A DNA stretch of 64,000 nt from Amycolatopsis sp. (GTDB taxonomy: Bacteria; Actinomycetota; Actinomycetes; Mycobacteriales; Pseudonocardiaceae), in contig NZ_JAODNM010000080.1 in the NCBI RefSeq assembly GCF_025464955.1, positions 1-64,000 on the forward strand. The letters run 5' to 3'. Positions 26,354-35,232 of the stretch are shown piece after piece (position 1 is the first letter of the stretch; every line of letters begins with the position of its first letter). The notes under the pieces were generated by a model. The model searched no databases. It saw only the letters and a list, made by a program, of their open reading frames with translations, and was not told where the DNA came from. Both the position numbers and the translations under genes were made by a program.

Positions 26354-27784
26354 TCAGCGAACGCGTTTGATCGGGAGAACGACGATCGAGGCCAGGAGGA
26401 CGAGGCCGAACGCGACAGGCCACACAGGACCGTAGGAACCGCCGAACGCGGCGACGACCACGCCGGCGAGGATGGGGCCGAGGGCCTGGCCCACGTTCGT
26501 GCCCAGGTTCGCCACGCCGAGGTCACGGCCCGCCGACTCACGGTCTGGCAGCAAATCGATGAACAGTGCCTGGTCGACGACGATGTACACGCCAAGGCCG
26601 AAGCTGCCCACGACCGACTCGACGAACATCGCCGGGACCGTCGGCCACCCGAACGGGACGAGGAAGGACACGGCCGCGATGATCGATGCGGCGACCACGA
26701 AAGGCTTACGCCTGCCGATCTTGTCGGACCATCTTCCCGAGATCACCATACCGATCAGCGCGGCGGGGAGGCCGGCGAGTTGGATCAGTGGAATGGTCTG
26801 TGCCGCCTGGGTCGCCGACAGCGCGGGCTTCACGTAGCTCTGCAGCATGTAGAGCCCGTAGACGTTCGCGATGCCGAAGCCGATGAACAACAGTACCTTC
26901 GCGATCCACGCCCACCGGTAATCCCGGTCGCCGAGCGCCCGCACGTACGAGGCGAGAAAGGCGCGGGTCCGCAATGGTTCGACGGCCAACCGCTGAGACG
27001 ATCGGTCCCGGGCGAACAGTACGAAGCAGGCCGTCGTGAGCATGAGGGCCACGGCGAGCGGGAAGTACGCCGCGAGCCCGATCGCGGCGAACAGGGACCC
27101 GGCGACCACTGATCCGCCGATCCCGGCGAGATAGATGACCAGGCCGGTGACCGTCGAGAGAGCGCCGACGCGATTCTCCGGAACGCGGTCGACGACCGTG
27201 GCCATGAGCGGTCCCTGGGCGGCGCCCAGCACCACCGTGGTGAGGGAGAAGACGATCACCAGGATGGCGATGGTCGGCACAATCGGAAACAGCGCGACCA
27301 GCGCCGCGCCCGCGACACCCCCGGCGGCAATCCAGGGTGCCCGGCGACCCCACTTCGATCGAGTCCGGTCCGACAGCAGGCCGACGACCGGCTGGATCAG
27401 CATCGAGATGAGCGCCCCGACCGTCGTCACGAGCGACAGGCTCGTCGCTCGTGAGGAGTTGAACTGGGCCAGGAGCCCCAGTAGCCGGTGCTGATCCGCC
27501 GTCGGTGTCAGCGTGCCCGCATCGACCTGCGCCTTCAGCGTGTTGAGGGCTTGCAGGTTCACGTGCGCGTCGGCCCCGGCGAAGATGTGCGCGAACTCTA
27601 GCTGCTGAACGTGAAGCGGCACCAGAATGCTGGACATCGACCCGAACAGCAGGACGAGCCCGAGGCAGGCAAGAGCGTAGAAGTATGTGTACCGGCGGAA
27701 GGCTCGAGTCTTCGGCTGGTAGCGCACGGCCACCGTCGAGCCGGTTTGCTTGGCCGCGTCGGCCGACGGCGTGTCGGTAGTCAT
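26354..27784 (-). CDS. MFS transporter, glycoside/sugar-cation symporter type
   Basis: A 476-residue transporter with about 12 membrane helices and a long first periplasmic loop (about residues 60-110). QPVVGLLSDRTRSKWGRRAP is the loop 2-3 signature shared with the GPH and SLC45-like sugar transporters, and SGRWSDKIGRRKPFV is the matching C-half loop. Its likely job is uptake of a glycoside or oligosaccharide. It is followed by an SGNH hydrolase. Upstream, at 27961-27975, is a copy of the TGAAAC-N3-GTTCTA-type operator, so it may belong to the same regulon as the large catabolic cluster. Confidence 0.88.
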   Translation of the reverse strand: MTTDTPSADAAKQTGSTVAVRYQPKTRAFRRYTYFYALACLGLVLLFGSMSSILVPLHVQQLEFAHIFAGADAHVNLQALNTLKAQVDAGTLTPTADQHRLLGLLAQFNSSRATSLSLVTTVGALISMLIQPVVGLLSDRTRSKWGRRAPWIAAGGVAGAALVALFPIVPTIAILVIVFSLTTVVLGAAQGPLMATVVDRVPENRVGALSTVTGLVIYLAGIGGSVVAGSLFAAIGLAAYFPLAVALMLTTACFVLFARDRSSQRLAVEPLRTRAFLASYVRALGDRDYRWAWIAKVLLFIGFGIANVYGLYMLQSYVKPALSATQAAQTIPLIQLAGLPAALIGMVISGRWSDKIGRRKPFVVAASIIAAVSFLVPFGWPTVPAMFVESVVGSFGLGVYIVVDQALFIDLLPDRESAGRDLGVANLGTNVGQALGPILAGVVVAAFGGSYGPVWPVAFGLVLLASIVVLPIKRVR

Positions 27785-27960
27785 CGGGCCGCAGACGGTG
27801 CAGTCGACATGGGGACCCCTTCGTTGGGGAGGTGAGCTTCGGCCTGGTCCTGGTGAATTCGTCCTAGTGGGACAGTCGTGCGATCACACTGTCGACGTCG
27901 AAGTCATCGATCCAGGCCCCCATCGTGTCGAGCAGGGCGGGCGACAGATGTGGCATCAGA

Positions 27961-27975
27961 TGGAACTCCGTTTCA
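27961..27975 (-). promoter_or_regulatory. KstR-like operator, leftward copy (before MFS transporter)
   Basis: TGGAACTCCGTTTCA, which read in reverse is TGAAAC-GGA-GTTCCA, one base off the consensus TGAAAC-N3-(G/A)TTCTA. It lies 177 bp before the MFS start and 84 bp (about eight helical turns) from the rightward copy at 28045, in opposite orientation. Confidence 0.6.
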
Positions 27976-28030
27976 TGGCGAGTCCGTCAAGAGCACGTTT
28001 CCAGCAGGCTAACACGGGCGTCGCCAGCAG

Positions 28031-28059
28031 TGGACAAAAACTTCTGAAACCTTATTCTA
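28031..28059 (+). promoter_or_regulatory. Promoter with embedded KstR-like operator (collapsed cluster copy)
   Basis: Operator TGAAAC-CTT-ATTCTA at 28045-28059 overlaps a promoter-like pair, TGGACA (28031-28036) and TATTCT (28053-28058), 16-bp spacer. The arrangement matches the promoter before the intact DUF35 operon at 38379-38408. It drives the relic ORF and TetR paralog A. Confidence 0.65.
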
Positions 28060-28188
28060 GTTGAGTAAGCTGCGACACGGGTCAAGCCGGTCTTCGTCCG
28101 CCACCTCGGGCACGGGCTCACTCTGCCGCGGCATGAGCAGGACCGGCGAGTCTGGCGTGGACCGCGGTTGTCATCCTTGGAGCACAGC

Positions 28189-28332
28189 GTGGGTCGAATG
28201 CCGATTGTCGACTACCTCGTCCTTGACGAGCGTGCGGACTGCCGGGCCTGGTACTTCGACCGGCGCACCGCCTGCAGCGGGACGGTCCTCAGCCGCGTCG
28301 TCCACGACACACTCCGAGTCGGTGTCGCCTGA
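28189..28332 (+). pseudogene. DUF35/OB-fold protein, internally deleted 47-residue relic
   Basis: From GGAGCACAGCGTG onward the DNA matches the intact DUF35 gene at 38511 (start RMPIVDYLVLDE, later WYFDRRTAC versus RYFDRRNAC). Pieces in between are missing and the Zn-ribbon CxxC pairs are gone. The frame is still open from GTG 28189 with a good ribosome site to a TGA at 28332, one base before an ATG in frame with TetR A, so it could now act as a short leader peptide. The genes that follow in the intact cluster (thiolase, ligase) are absent. Confidence 0.75.
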
Positions 28333-28345
28333 TATGATCGCTCCC

Positions 28346-29002
28346 GTGACAGACGCTGATTCGCAGGTCCCGCTGCCTGTCGGGATGATGACGAGTCGTC
28401 AGCTCGCCCGTCGGGCACGGCTCATCGAGACCGTGATCGCGCTTGTCGCCGAATCCGGTACGACCTCGATTCAGATGCGTGACGTGACTGATCGGTCCGG
28501 GGTGGCGCTGGGCACCGTTTACCGGTACTTCCGGTCGAAGGACCATCTTCTGGCCGCCGCGTTCGCTGAGTGGCAGGGCAAACTCACGCGCCGAATCGTG
28601 TCTTCGCGGCGCGATGAGAACGAGGATTCGCTGCCGTTGGTGAGGGACTTTCTGCGCCGCGTCCTGCAGGCATTCGATCGTGCTCCCGGCATGGCCGTGC
28701 TCATGATGCAGATGACGGCTTCGTCCGATCCGGATGTGCAGCAGCTCATCGAGCAGGGTAGCAGCGGCTTTGACGTCGCGTTCGATCACTTGCTCGCGGC
28801 GGAACCCCGCGATGACGTCTCCTACATCCGACTCGCGATCGGTTGTGTTCTGGTGGACGCGGTCAACCGTATGTCCAATGGACGGGCCACCTTCCAGGAA
28901 ACGCTGCCCCAGGTCGAAGGCGTCGCCGACATCCTGTTGAGCACGCGTGGCCGGCGGTCCGCTTCGTCGCGCAAGAGTCGCTCGCAGCGGACTCCGGCCT
29001 GA
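28346..29002 (+). CDS. TetR-family regulator, KstR-like, paralog A
   Basis: A 218-residue TetR protein. The recognition part IQMRDVTDRSGVALGTVYRY then FRSKDHLLAAA resembles KstR-type regulators of steroid/lipid catabolism, which also carry the QMRxV-VGTLYRYF pattern. The C-terminal domain includes MAVLMMQMTASSDPDVQQL. The paralog at 41772-42428 is closely similar throughout. Start GTG 28346 matches that of the paralog; ATG 28334 is also in frame. It lies inside the collapsed cluster copy, with KstR-like palindromes on both sides (28045 and 29100), and is a likely binder of them. Ligand probably a CoA ester, by analogy with KstR. Confidence 0.9.
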   Translation: MTDADSQVPLPVGMMTSRQLARRARLIETVIALVAESGTTSIQMRDVTDRSGVALGTVYRYFRSKDHLLAAAFAEWQGKLTRRIVSSRRDENEDSLPLVRDFLRRVLQAFDRAPGMAVLMMQMTASSDPDVQQLIEQGSSGFDVAFDHLLAAEPRDDVSYIRLAIGCVLVDAVNRMSNGRATFQETLPQVEGVADILLSTRGRRSASSRKSRSQRTPA

Positions 29003-29025
29003 TCCGGGCCGAGCCCCACTGTCGG

Positions 29026-29040
29026 TAGAAGCCTGTTTCT
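29026..29040 (-). promoter_or_regulatory. Decayed KstR-like operator
   Basis: TAGAAGCCTGTTTCT, two mismatches from the reverse consensus TAGAAC-N3-GTTTCA. It is 74 bp from the rightward copy at 29100, the same distance and orientation as the 42519/42593 pair beside paralog B. Confidence 0.45.
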
Positions 29041-29089
29041 CCTTGCGCTCGAGCGCGCCCCGCATACCCATGTCGCGCTGATGTTACTG

Positions 29090-29118
29090 TTGCGAATTGT
29101 GAAACCGCGTTCTAGACT
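29090..29118 (+). promoter_or_regulatory. Promoter with embedded KstR-like operator (former P450 promoter)
   Basis: TTGCGA (29090-29095), 17-bp spacer, TAGACT (29113-29118), with operator TGAAAC-CGC-GTTCTA at 29100-29114 in the spacer. It is the counterpart of the intact P450 promoter at 42583-42611. Today it drives the Gfo/Idh gene at 29337, after passing the P450 relic. Confidence 0.7.
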
Positions 29119-29171
29119 GGTACAGTCACTGCCAATCGGAGCCTGTGCTACAAACGCCCGATCCGGTATCG

Positions 29172-29250
29172 AACGTCCACGGGGAGGCGTGCTTCTGGGC
29201 GTTAACGCCGGCCGGGGACATCAGCTTCGTCAGTCACGCATCCACGTGAA
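29172..29250 (+). pseudogene. Cytochrome P450 fragment
   Basis: GTCCACGGGGAGGCGTGCTT followed by CTGGGCGTTAACGCCGGCCG matches 42926-42990 inside the intact P450 (GTCCATGGAGAGGCGGGCTT...). The translated piece HGEACFWALTPAGDISFVSH matches HGEAGFWALTLAEDITFASR of the P450. Everything before and after is lost. It places a former P450 gene directly after this promoter, as in the intact cluster. Confidence 0.8.
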
Positions 29251-29336
29251 CGCAGCCACGATCCGGAATGGCGAGAGGAAATCATGAACGTCTTCCCCCA
29301 TGACGATGTCCGCGCAACCGTCGAGAGGCTCAATCG

Positions 29337-30344
29337 ATGAGCGACCAGGTATTCCGGTGGGGAATCTCCAGCCCCGGCGCCATCGCCGTGGAGTTCGCCC
29401 GCTCGATTCGCACCGCGCCCTTGGCCGAGGTAGTCGCTGTGGGCTCCCGTGACCTCGGCCGCGCAAAGGTGTTCGCCGACGAGCATGGCATCGGCTCGGC
29501 TTTCGGTTCGCTGGAGGACCTGGCCGCGTCGCCCGACGTTGACGGCGTGTACGTCTGTTCACCCGTGTATGCGCACGCCGCCGCGGTCGACGTCATTGCC
29601 GCAGCGGGGAAAGCGATTCTCATCGAGAAGCCGTTCGCGACCTCCGCAGCGGCCGCCGCGGCGATGTTCGCGACCGCGAAACGGCACAACGTCTTCCTCA
29701 TGGAAGCGATGTGGACCCGGTTCCTCCCCGCCTGGCAACAGATCCGGGGCTTGGTCGACGGAGGTCGAATCGGCGAGGTCCGCGCTGCCTCGGCCAACTT
29801 CGGTTTCCCGCTACTCGGGGGAGCGCGTGACGACTTTCTCCTCGATCCGGCGAAGGGTGGCGGAAGTCTCCTGGAGATCGGTGTCTACCCTGTCCAGCTG
29901 CTCCAGGACTATTTCGGAACGCCAACCCGGGTCGAAGCCGCCGTCATCGAGTCCGAGACGGGAGTCGACCTCAGCGTCGCGGCAGCCCTGACCTTCGGTG
30001 ACAAAATCGCGTCCTTGCAGTCGTCCATCACGCAGATGCTGCCGAGCTCGGCAACTATCAGCGGCAGTTTTGGAATCATCCATGTGCCAGCGTTCTTCCA
30101 TGCGGCTCGCCGCTTTGAAATCCACACCCTGGACGGCGACGCCGCCCATCCCTTCTCGGTCGAGCTGGTCGACGCCGAACCGGCTATCAGCCCGCTCGCC
30201 TACCAAGCCATCCATGTCGCCGAGCGAATCGCCCAAGGCGAGGTCGACAGCGATGTCATGAGCCCAGGCGACACCGTCGCGACTCTGCGCATCATCGAAG
30301 CCATTCTCGAGTCCGCAGGTTCGCGAAAGACTTCGGATTCCTGA
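29337..30344 (+). CDS. Gfo/Idh/MocA-family oxidoreductase
   Basis: A 335-residue NAD(P)-dependent oxidoreductase acting on sugars, inositols or related cyclic diols. The N-terminal Rossmann domain starts VFRWGISSPGAIAVEFARSI. The lysine motif ILIEKPFATS is near residue 100 (EKP signature), and LMEAMWTRFLPAW is common in the dihydrodiol dehydrogenase/glucose-fructose oxidoreductase-like subgroup. The C-terminal domain begins about residue 130. GAGAGG lies 9 bases before the ATG. It now lies behind a former P450 promoter carrying a KstR-like operator, and leads a rightward group with an SGNH hydrolase, a second broken Gfo/Idh gene and a beta-propeller protein. Confidence 0.9.
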   Translation: MSDQVFRWGISSPGAIAVEFARSIRTAPLAEVVAVGSRDLGRAKVFADEHGIGSAFGSLEDLAASPDVDGVYVCSPVYAHAAAVDVIAAAGKAILIEKPFATSAAAAAAMFATAKRHNVFLMEAMWTRFLPAWQQIRGLVDGGRIGEVRAASANFGFPLLGGARDDFLLDPAKGGGSLLEIGVYPVQLLQDYFGTPTRVEAAVIESETGVDLSVAAALTFGDKIASLQSSITQMLPSSATISGSFGIIHVPAFFHAARRFEIHTLDGDAAHPFSVELVDAEPAISPLAYQAIHVAERIAQGEVDSDVMSPGDTVATLRIIEAILESAGSRKTSDS

Positions 30345-30406
30345 CCTACGCGGCCTACATCGAAGTGGCTACGGTCGGCGAGCCTCCTGAACAAAGGGAA
30401 TACGCA

Positions 30407-31099
30407 GTGGACCAATCGCACCGTGACCAGCCGAAACCCTCCCTGGGGCGACGCCTATTCACGCCGCCGTTGCTCGCAGTCATCCATCGCCTGATCGTGG
30501 CGGCTCAACAGAATCGGGCGTCTCAGTTCGCTGTGCTCGGTGCTCCCGGTGGCCGAGTCGTCTTCCTCGGAGACAGCATTACGGAGGGCGGCCTGTGGGA
30601 CGAGTGGCTCCCGAACGTTGACGTGCTCAACCGGGGTATCGGCGGTGAGCGCAGCGCTGACGTGCTGCGCCGCCTCGACACCGCCGTCAACGAGCCCAAG
30701 GCGGTCTTCCTGCTCATCGGGACGAACGATGTGATGGCGCTCAAGCCGCTCGACGAGATCGCATGGAATGTGGCAGCGATCCTGGCCGGCATCGAGCAAC
30801 GCGCACCCGGCACTCCCGTCGTCGTGCAGAGTGTCATGCCACGCGGCGCGGCGTACCGGGAGGAGATGCGTGCGCTCAACCGCCGCTACGCCGATCTCGT
30901 CGCTCATCAGCCGGAGCACGTCCGCTACGTCGACCTGTGGCCCGCTCTCGCCACCGCCGATGGCGTGCTCAACCCGGAATTCACCCGTGACCGCCTGCAC
31001 CTCAACGGGTTGGGCTACCGAGCCTGGGTAGAAGTCCTCGAACCACTCATCGCACCGTTCGCAGCCCCACAGCATGCCGTTGACGGCCCACCCAGCTGA
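30407..31099 (+). CDS. SGNH/GDSL hydrolase (lysophospholipase L1-like)
   Basis: A 230-residue SGNH hydrolase of the GDSL_2 type: FLGDSITEGG with the catalytic serine at residue 57, NRGIGGERSADVLRR, LIGTNDVMA, and DRLHLNGLGY with Asp and His at the end. GTG 30407 is chosen because GGGA lies 7 bases upstream and the upstream frame (to 30365) shows no similarity. No signal peptide. Together with the flanking Gfo/Idh genes it suggests deacylation of a sugar derivative before oxidation. It is distinct from the SGNH enzyme at 25.5 kb. Confidence 0.9.
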   Translation: MDQSHRDQPKPSLGRRLFTPPLLAVIHRLIVAAQQNRASQFAVLGAPGGRVVFLGDSITEGGLWDEWLPNVDVLNRGIGGERSADVLRRLDTAVNEPKAVFLLIGTNDVMALKPLDEIAWNVAAILAGIEQRAPGTPVVVQSVMPRGAAYREEMRALNRRYADLVAHQPEHVRYVDLWPALATADGVLNPEFTRDRLHLNGLGYRAWVEVLEPLIAPFAAPQHAVDGPPS

Positions 31100-31114
31100 G
31101 GATTTCAGGAACGC

Positions 31115-31712
31115 TTGCCTCGGGCGACCACCACCTCAGTCGAGTCCGGCGAGTTGGGCAAGCTTCAACTGGTCGAGGCGAGCTTCTGCTTCCCCCTGCC
31201 CAAGTTCAGCGACATCCGCTACAACTTCGACCTTGCCGGCGGCGCCCTGATGGACGCGGGCTGCTACGCGGTGCACATGATCCGACTGCTGGGCGGCGCC
31301 CAAGCCGACGGCGAGCCGGAGGTCGTACGGGCTGACGCGAAATTGCGTGGCGCGAACATCGACCGGGCCATGCGAGCGGACCTGCGCTTCCCCGCCGGAC
31401 ACACCGGACGCCTTCTCTGCTCGATGTGGTCGTTGGACGTGTTCAAGATCAGCGCGCGCTGTCGGCGAGCGTGGCGAACTGTCGGTTTTCAATCCCCTCA
31501 CCGGGAGCCGGATTTCGGTGCGTAGCGGGGAAGGCAAGCGGGTCGAGCGCGTCAGCGAACGTGCCACCTACGCGTATCAGCTGGATGCGTTCGCCGCAGC
31601 GGTGCTGCGCGGCGAACCCGTCCTCACCCCGCCTGCCGACTCAATCGCCAACATGGCGGTCATCGACTCGATCTACACCTCGGCCGGCTTGCCGGTCCGG
31701 CAACCGTGCTGA
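31115..31712 (+). pseudogene. Second Gfo/Idh/MocA oxidoreductase, C-terminal part with frameshift
   Basis: Only the catalytic C-terminal domain remains: VEASFCFPLPKFSDIRYNFD, LAGGALMDAGCYAVHMIRLL and LCSMWSLDVFKISAR. The frame then shifts at about 31452 and continues as VGERGELSVFNPLTGSRISV to a normal-looking end at 31712. The NAD-binding domain and EKP motif are absent. It lies between the SGNH hydrolase and the propeller gene on the same strand, so the operon originally held two oxidoreductases. Confidence 0.82.
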
Positions 31713-31760
31713 CTGTCTTCCCACCCGCTGTCACCGCGCACAACCTAAGGAGAAACCGAA

Positions 31761-32813
31761 ATGACCACACCCTCGGCACCCGAAGATCGCCTCCCAGAAC
31801 GCCCCGAACCGGGGTTGTTCAGTGCCGAAAACCTCGCAAAACTCGAAGGGATCGCAGGACTCGAAGGGCAGGAAATGTCGCCGAGTGACTTCGCGCGTGC
31901 TCTTGGGCGGGACCTGTCGAACCTCTACCGAGAACTTGGTGAAGGTCAGAAGTGCCGAATCCACGTGTTCGACATGGCGACCAGATCCGACACGATCATC
32001 GCCGAGTTCGACGACGTGCTCTTCGAGGCGCCCAACTGGGGGCCGGACGGTGACATGCTGTATCTCAACGGGAAAGGCGGATTGTGGGCATTCCCGCTCG
32101 ACTCCCCGTCCGAACCTCGCCGGATCGAGTACGAAGGGATATCCGCGGCCCTCAACAACGACCACGTTCTCGATCCCCGAGGCAAAGCCATCTTCCTCTC
32201 CGCGATGGACGGCCACATCTACCACGGGGCACTGGACGGCGGCAGCACCCGCCGGATCACCGACGAGGACAAGGTGTGGCATTTCCTGCACGGCGTCTCA
32301 CCCGATGGCAACACGCTCGGCTTCATTCGAATCTCGGCGATGGGCGGTCCGGGCAAGCTCGCCTTCATCGCCTCCGAAGGCGGTCGGATCACGCCGATGG
32401 AGACGGGTGAAGGTCACGCCGACGGTATCGAGTGGACCCCCGACGGTGAGTGGATCTACTTCAACACCGAGCGCTGGGCCTCGCAACCCGGACACGCTCA
32501 ACTTGCCAGGGTACCCAGCAAAGAGCCCGTAGTGGACAAGATCGAGCGACTGATCTCGACCGACACCGTCGACTGGTTCCCGCACTTCGCTCCCGACGGA
32601 CGTTACGCTGTGTATCTCCAATATCCGGCCGGAACCGAAGGCCACCCCGAGAACCTCGATGTCGAACTCGTCGTCGTCGACACCGCCGACTGGTCCGCAC
32701 CCGTCGCGCGGCGGCCCTTGTTCGGTGGCCAAGGCACGATCAACGTCAACAGCTGGAGCCCCGACTCCCAGCGATTCGCCTTCGTCACCTATCCACTCGA
32801 AACCGGCGAGTAG
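31761..32813 (+). CDS. TolB-like WD40/beta-propeller protein
   Basis: A 350-residue protein made of repeated propeller blades with the TolB/DPP-type Asp-Gly turn: NWGPDGDMLYLNGKGGLW, VLDPRGKAIFLSAMDG, GVSPDGNTLGFI, EWTPDGEWIYFN and FAPDGRYAVYLQYPAGTEGH, about six blades. No signal peptide and no transmembrane segment, so unlike TolB itself it is cytoplasmic. AAGGAG lies about 9 bases before the ATG. Context with Gfo/Idh and SGNH genes suggests a role in sugar-derivative processing, possibly as a lyase or lactonase, but no catalytic motif is recognised. Remnants of two more copies occur at 20.9 and 61.0 kb. Confidence 0.75.
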   Translation: MTTPSAPEDRLPERPEPGLFSAENLAKLEGIAGLEGQEMSPSDFARALGRDLSNLYRELGEGQKCRIHVFDMATRSDTIIAEFDDVLFEAPNWGPDGDMLYLNGKGGLWAFPLDSPSEPRRIEYEGISAALNNDHVLDPRGKAIFLSAMDGHIYHGALDGGSTRRITDEDKVWHFLHGVSPDGNTLGFIRISAMGGPGKLAFIASEGGRITPMETGEGHADGIEWTPDGEWIYFNTERWASQPGHAQLARVPSKEPVVDKIERLISTDTVDWFPHFAPDGRYAVYLQYPAGTEGHPENLDVELVVVDTADWSAPVARRPLFGGQGTINVNSWSPDSQRFAFVTYPLETGE

Positions 32814-33164
32814 ACCAATCCGGTGCCGACCTCGTTCCGAAGCATCAACCGTCCACATGCGACACCGGTCGGCCACCCGCGATAGGCTGGCGGGATAGAG
32901 GGTTTGCTGCTGCGGCTGTCCGAGGTCGCTTCCGAAGCCAGGGCTGCGGTACCGAGACCGGTCGACGCTGCGATTCGGCCCGGCTGGCACACCCGCCGGG
33001 GCCGTCGCGACGGTGCCCGCCGGGTGTGCCGTGACGGATCTCGGCGGGGACGTCGCCGGTCAGGTGTGGCTCGAACGCACCGGCAGTGCCAGGCTGCTCG
33101 ACGACTCGTGCTGGAGGGGTACGCGATCGCCGGCCCGCTGCAGTCGTCGGCTTCAGCTCCTGGT
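32814..33164. other. Spacer between propeller gene and broken hchA
   Basis: No independent gene recognised. On the minus strand the hchA frame reads on through this stretch to 32845 with low-complexity, arginine-rich residues unlike any HchA, so the original stop was probably near 33165. Confidence 0.4.
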
Positions 33165-34085
33165 CCGCCGTTTCCCGAACGGCCTGGGTGAGAGCGTCGG
33201 CGGCGAGCAGGCCGAGACCGTTCGAGGCGAGCGGGCTGTCGCCGGTCAGCACCGTGCGGTCTCGGTGAGTCTTGCCTGTGACGTCGTCGTTGAGGATGGT
33301 CAGTCCCTGCTCGGCCAACCGCTCGGCCGCCAGCCACGGTAGGGGACCGGGCAGGTAGCCGACGTCCTGGTTCGGGCCTTGGTCGAGTGCGTCGGGGAAC
33401 ACGCAGATCGAGTAGTTTGCGAACGGCGACTCCGCTTTACCCAGTGTGGCGGCAAGCAGCGCGGCAGGGCCGTGGCACAGCGTGATGATGAACTTGTCGT
33501 TCGACAAGGCCCAGTCCAGCGTCTGTCCCACTGCCTCGCTCGCCAGCAGGCCGGCGACGCACCGTGTCCGCCGGGGATGAACACGGCGAGGTAGTCGGAA
33601 TCGGCCCCGAGCTGGTTGGCGACCACGTCGGTGAGCTTCTGCGGTTGCTTCAGCTTTGGCTTCAGCGCGGCGTAGGTGGCCAGGACAGCCTCATCCTCGC
33701 TCGGCATGGCCCACAATTCGAGCTTGGCCGGGTTACCGCCAATGGTCGCGATATCGACCTCGAAGCCGGCCTCCATGAGATGGTGCAAGGGAAGCAGCAT
33801 CTCGACCGGGTGATTGCCGGTGGAGAACATCCTGCCGTTCTTCAGCAGGACGTAGCGCTCCTCGGTGGCGATCACCAGGACCCTCCACTTACCGCCCTTG
33901 TATTCATCCTTGTGCCGCACTCCGTCGAAGTTGGTCTTCGGCGATATGTACAGACTCAGTGAATACGGCGACGGAAAGAACGCGTTGTCCTCGGCCTCGT
34001 CCGGCCTCGGATCCTTGCTCGGGTTGCCGGTATCGGATGGCAAAGCAGAGACCTGATTTCGTTGCGGCGTTTCAGATGCATCCAT
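33165..34085 (-). pseudogene. hchA: HchA-like glyoxalase III / protein deglycase, single frameshift
   Basis: Strong similarity in order to Hsp31/HchA (DJ-1/PfpI superfamily): [81 protein letters not shown], then in the next frame [20 protein letters not shown] with the catalytic cysteine, [12 protein letters not shown], and [20 protein letters not shown]. One base is missing after GGTGCG at about 33560; restoring it gives GGHGA(L/V)[10 protein letters not shown], as in the family. HchA detoxifies methylglyoxal. A one-base lesion could be recent decay or a sequence error. Confidence 0.88.
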
Positions 34086-34192
34086 CGACGCAACTTGTCA
34101 CGCTGTTCGAGAGGACACGCTGTGATAGTTGCGACAGCGGCGCACCACCTGAATGTTTGCGACCATAAGGCTGGAGCGCATAGGCTTCAATT

Positions 34193-34918
34193 ATGACTGC
34201 TGGTGAACTTCCGACGATCGGCATCTCCGGAATCAACACGGGAGACTCCGCGACGGCCGCAGGCGTCCGCGAACTCGGCGTGCTCGCGGAGGAACTCGGC
34301 TACGACTCCATCTGGCTCGGCGAGCACATCGTCGCGCCGAGCCCGCAAGTGCCACCGTCCCCCGTGGACCCCGAATTTCCCATGCTCGATCCCATTGTGG
34401 CCTCGCCCTGCTGGCCGGCGTGACCAGTGAGGTGCTGCTGGGGACCGGGATCATCGTTTTGCCGCAACGCAATCCGGTCGTGCTGGCCAAACAGCTGGCC
34501 AGCCTCGACGTGGTGAGCGACGGCCGGCTCGTGTTCGGTTTCGGCGTCGGGTGGATGGAGGAGGAGATGCGCGCGGTTGGGGTGTCCGCGCGGGAACAGC
34601 ACCGCTGCGCTACGGCGCGCCGCGCGGGTCGGCACCGACTGGTACGGCTGGGCTCTCGACGTGGCCGGGACCGAGCAGCGACTGTCCGAGCTCCGCACCG
34701 AGACCGACGCGGCCGGTCGCGACTTCGCCGAGTTGAACATCACGATCACTCCGGCCGAGGCCATCACCCCGGACGTCGTGCGCGAGTACGCGCGGCTCGG
34801 CGTCGATCGGCTGCTGCTGACGCCGCCGGGAACCTGGGACCCCGGGTTCGGCCGGGCCGATTTCGCCGCATTCCTCCGGGCCAACGCCCCCGCTGTGATC
34901 GGCGCCGGATCGCGTTGA
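34193..34918 (+). pseudogene. LLM-class F420-dependent oxidoreductase, frameshifted and internally deleted
   Basis: A luciferase-like monooxygenase-fold gene in pieces. IGISGINTGDSATAAGVREL then AEELGYDSIWLGEHIVAP is in one frame; TSEVLLGTGIIVLPQRNPVV then LASLDVVSDGRLVFGFGVGW in a second; RAARVGTDWYGWALDVAGTE then VREYARLGVDRLLLTPPGTW in a third. Relative to the usual ~290 residues, about 60-80 residues between the second and third pieces are missing. It is divergent from the broken hchA. Confidence 0.85.
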
Positions 34919-35232
34919 CGCAGCGGCAACTCAGCCTGCGCCGACCAGCGACCGAGGGCGACAATGTGAGCGACCCTGGTGGGCCGGTGACTGTCACCGC
35001 TCACTCGACTGGGCGGAGCGTGGCCGCCATCGGGCACGGAAGTGGCACGACGGGTGATGTGAGCTCCAGACGCGAACAGCCAGGTCCACAGCACATCTGC
35101 TGTGCACCTGGCCGTTCGGTGGCGGAGCGGGTAATCGGGATGAGCCGTCGTACGCGAGGTGATTCTCGGTTTCGAGCAGCACAATTTCAGCGGTTGCGAT
35201 CGACGACAATGACGTGATCTCACCAAGTAGTG
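34919..35232. other. Intergenic stretch, nothing recognised
   Basis: A 314-bp gap between the end of the broken LLM gene and the end of the convergent GH3 gene. No gene-like frame, strong hairpin or relic found. Confidence 0.4.
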
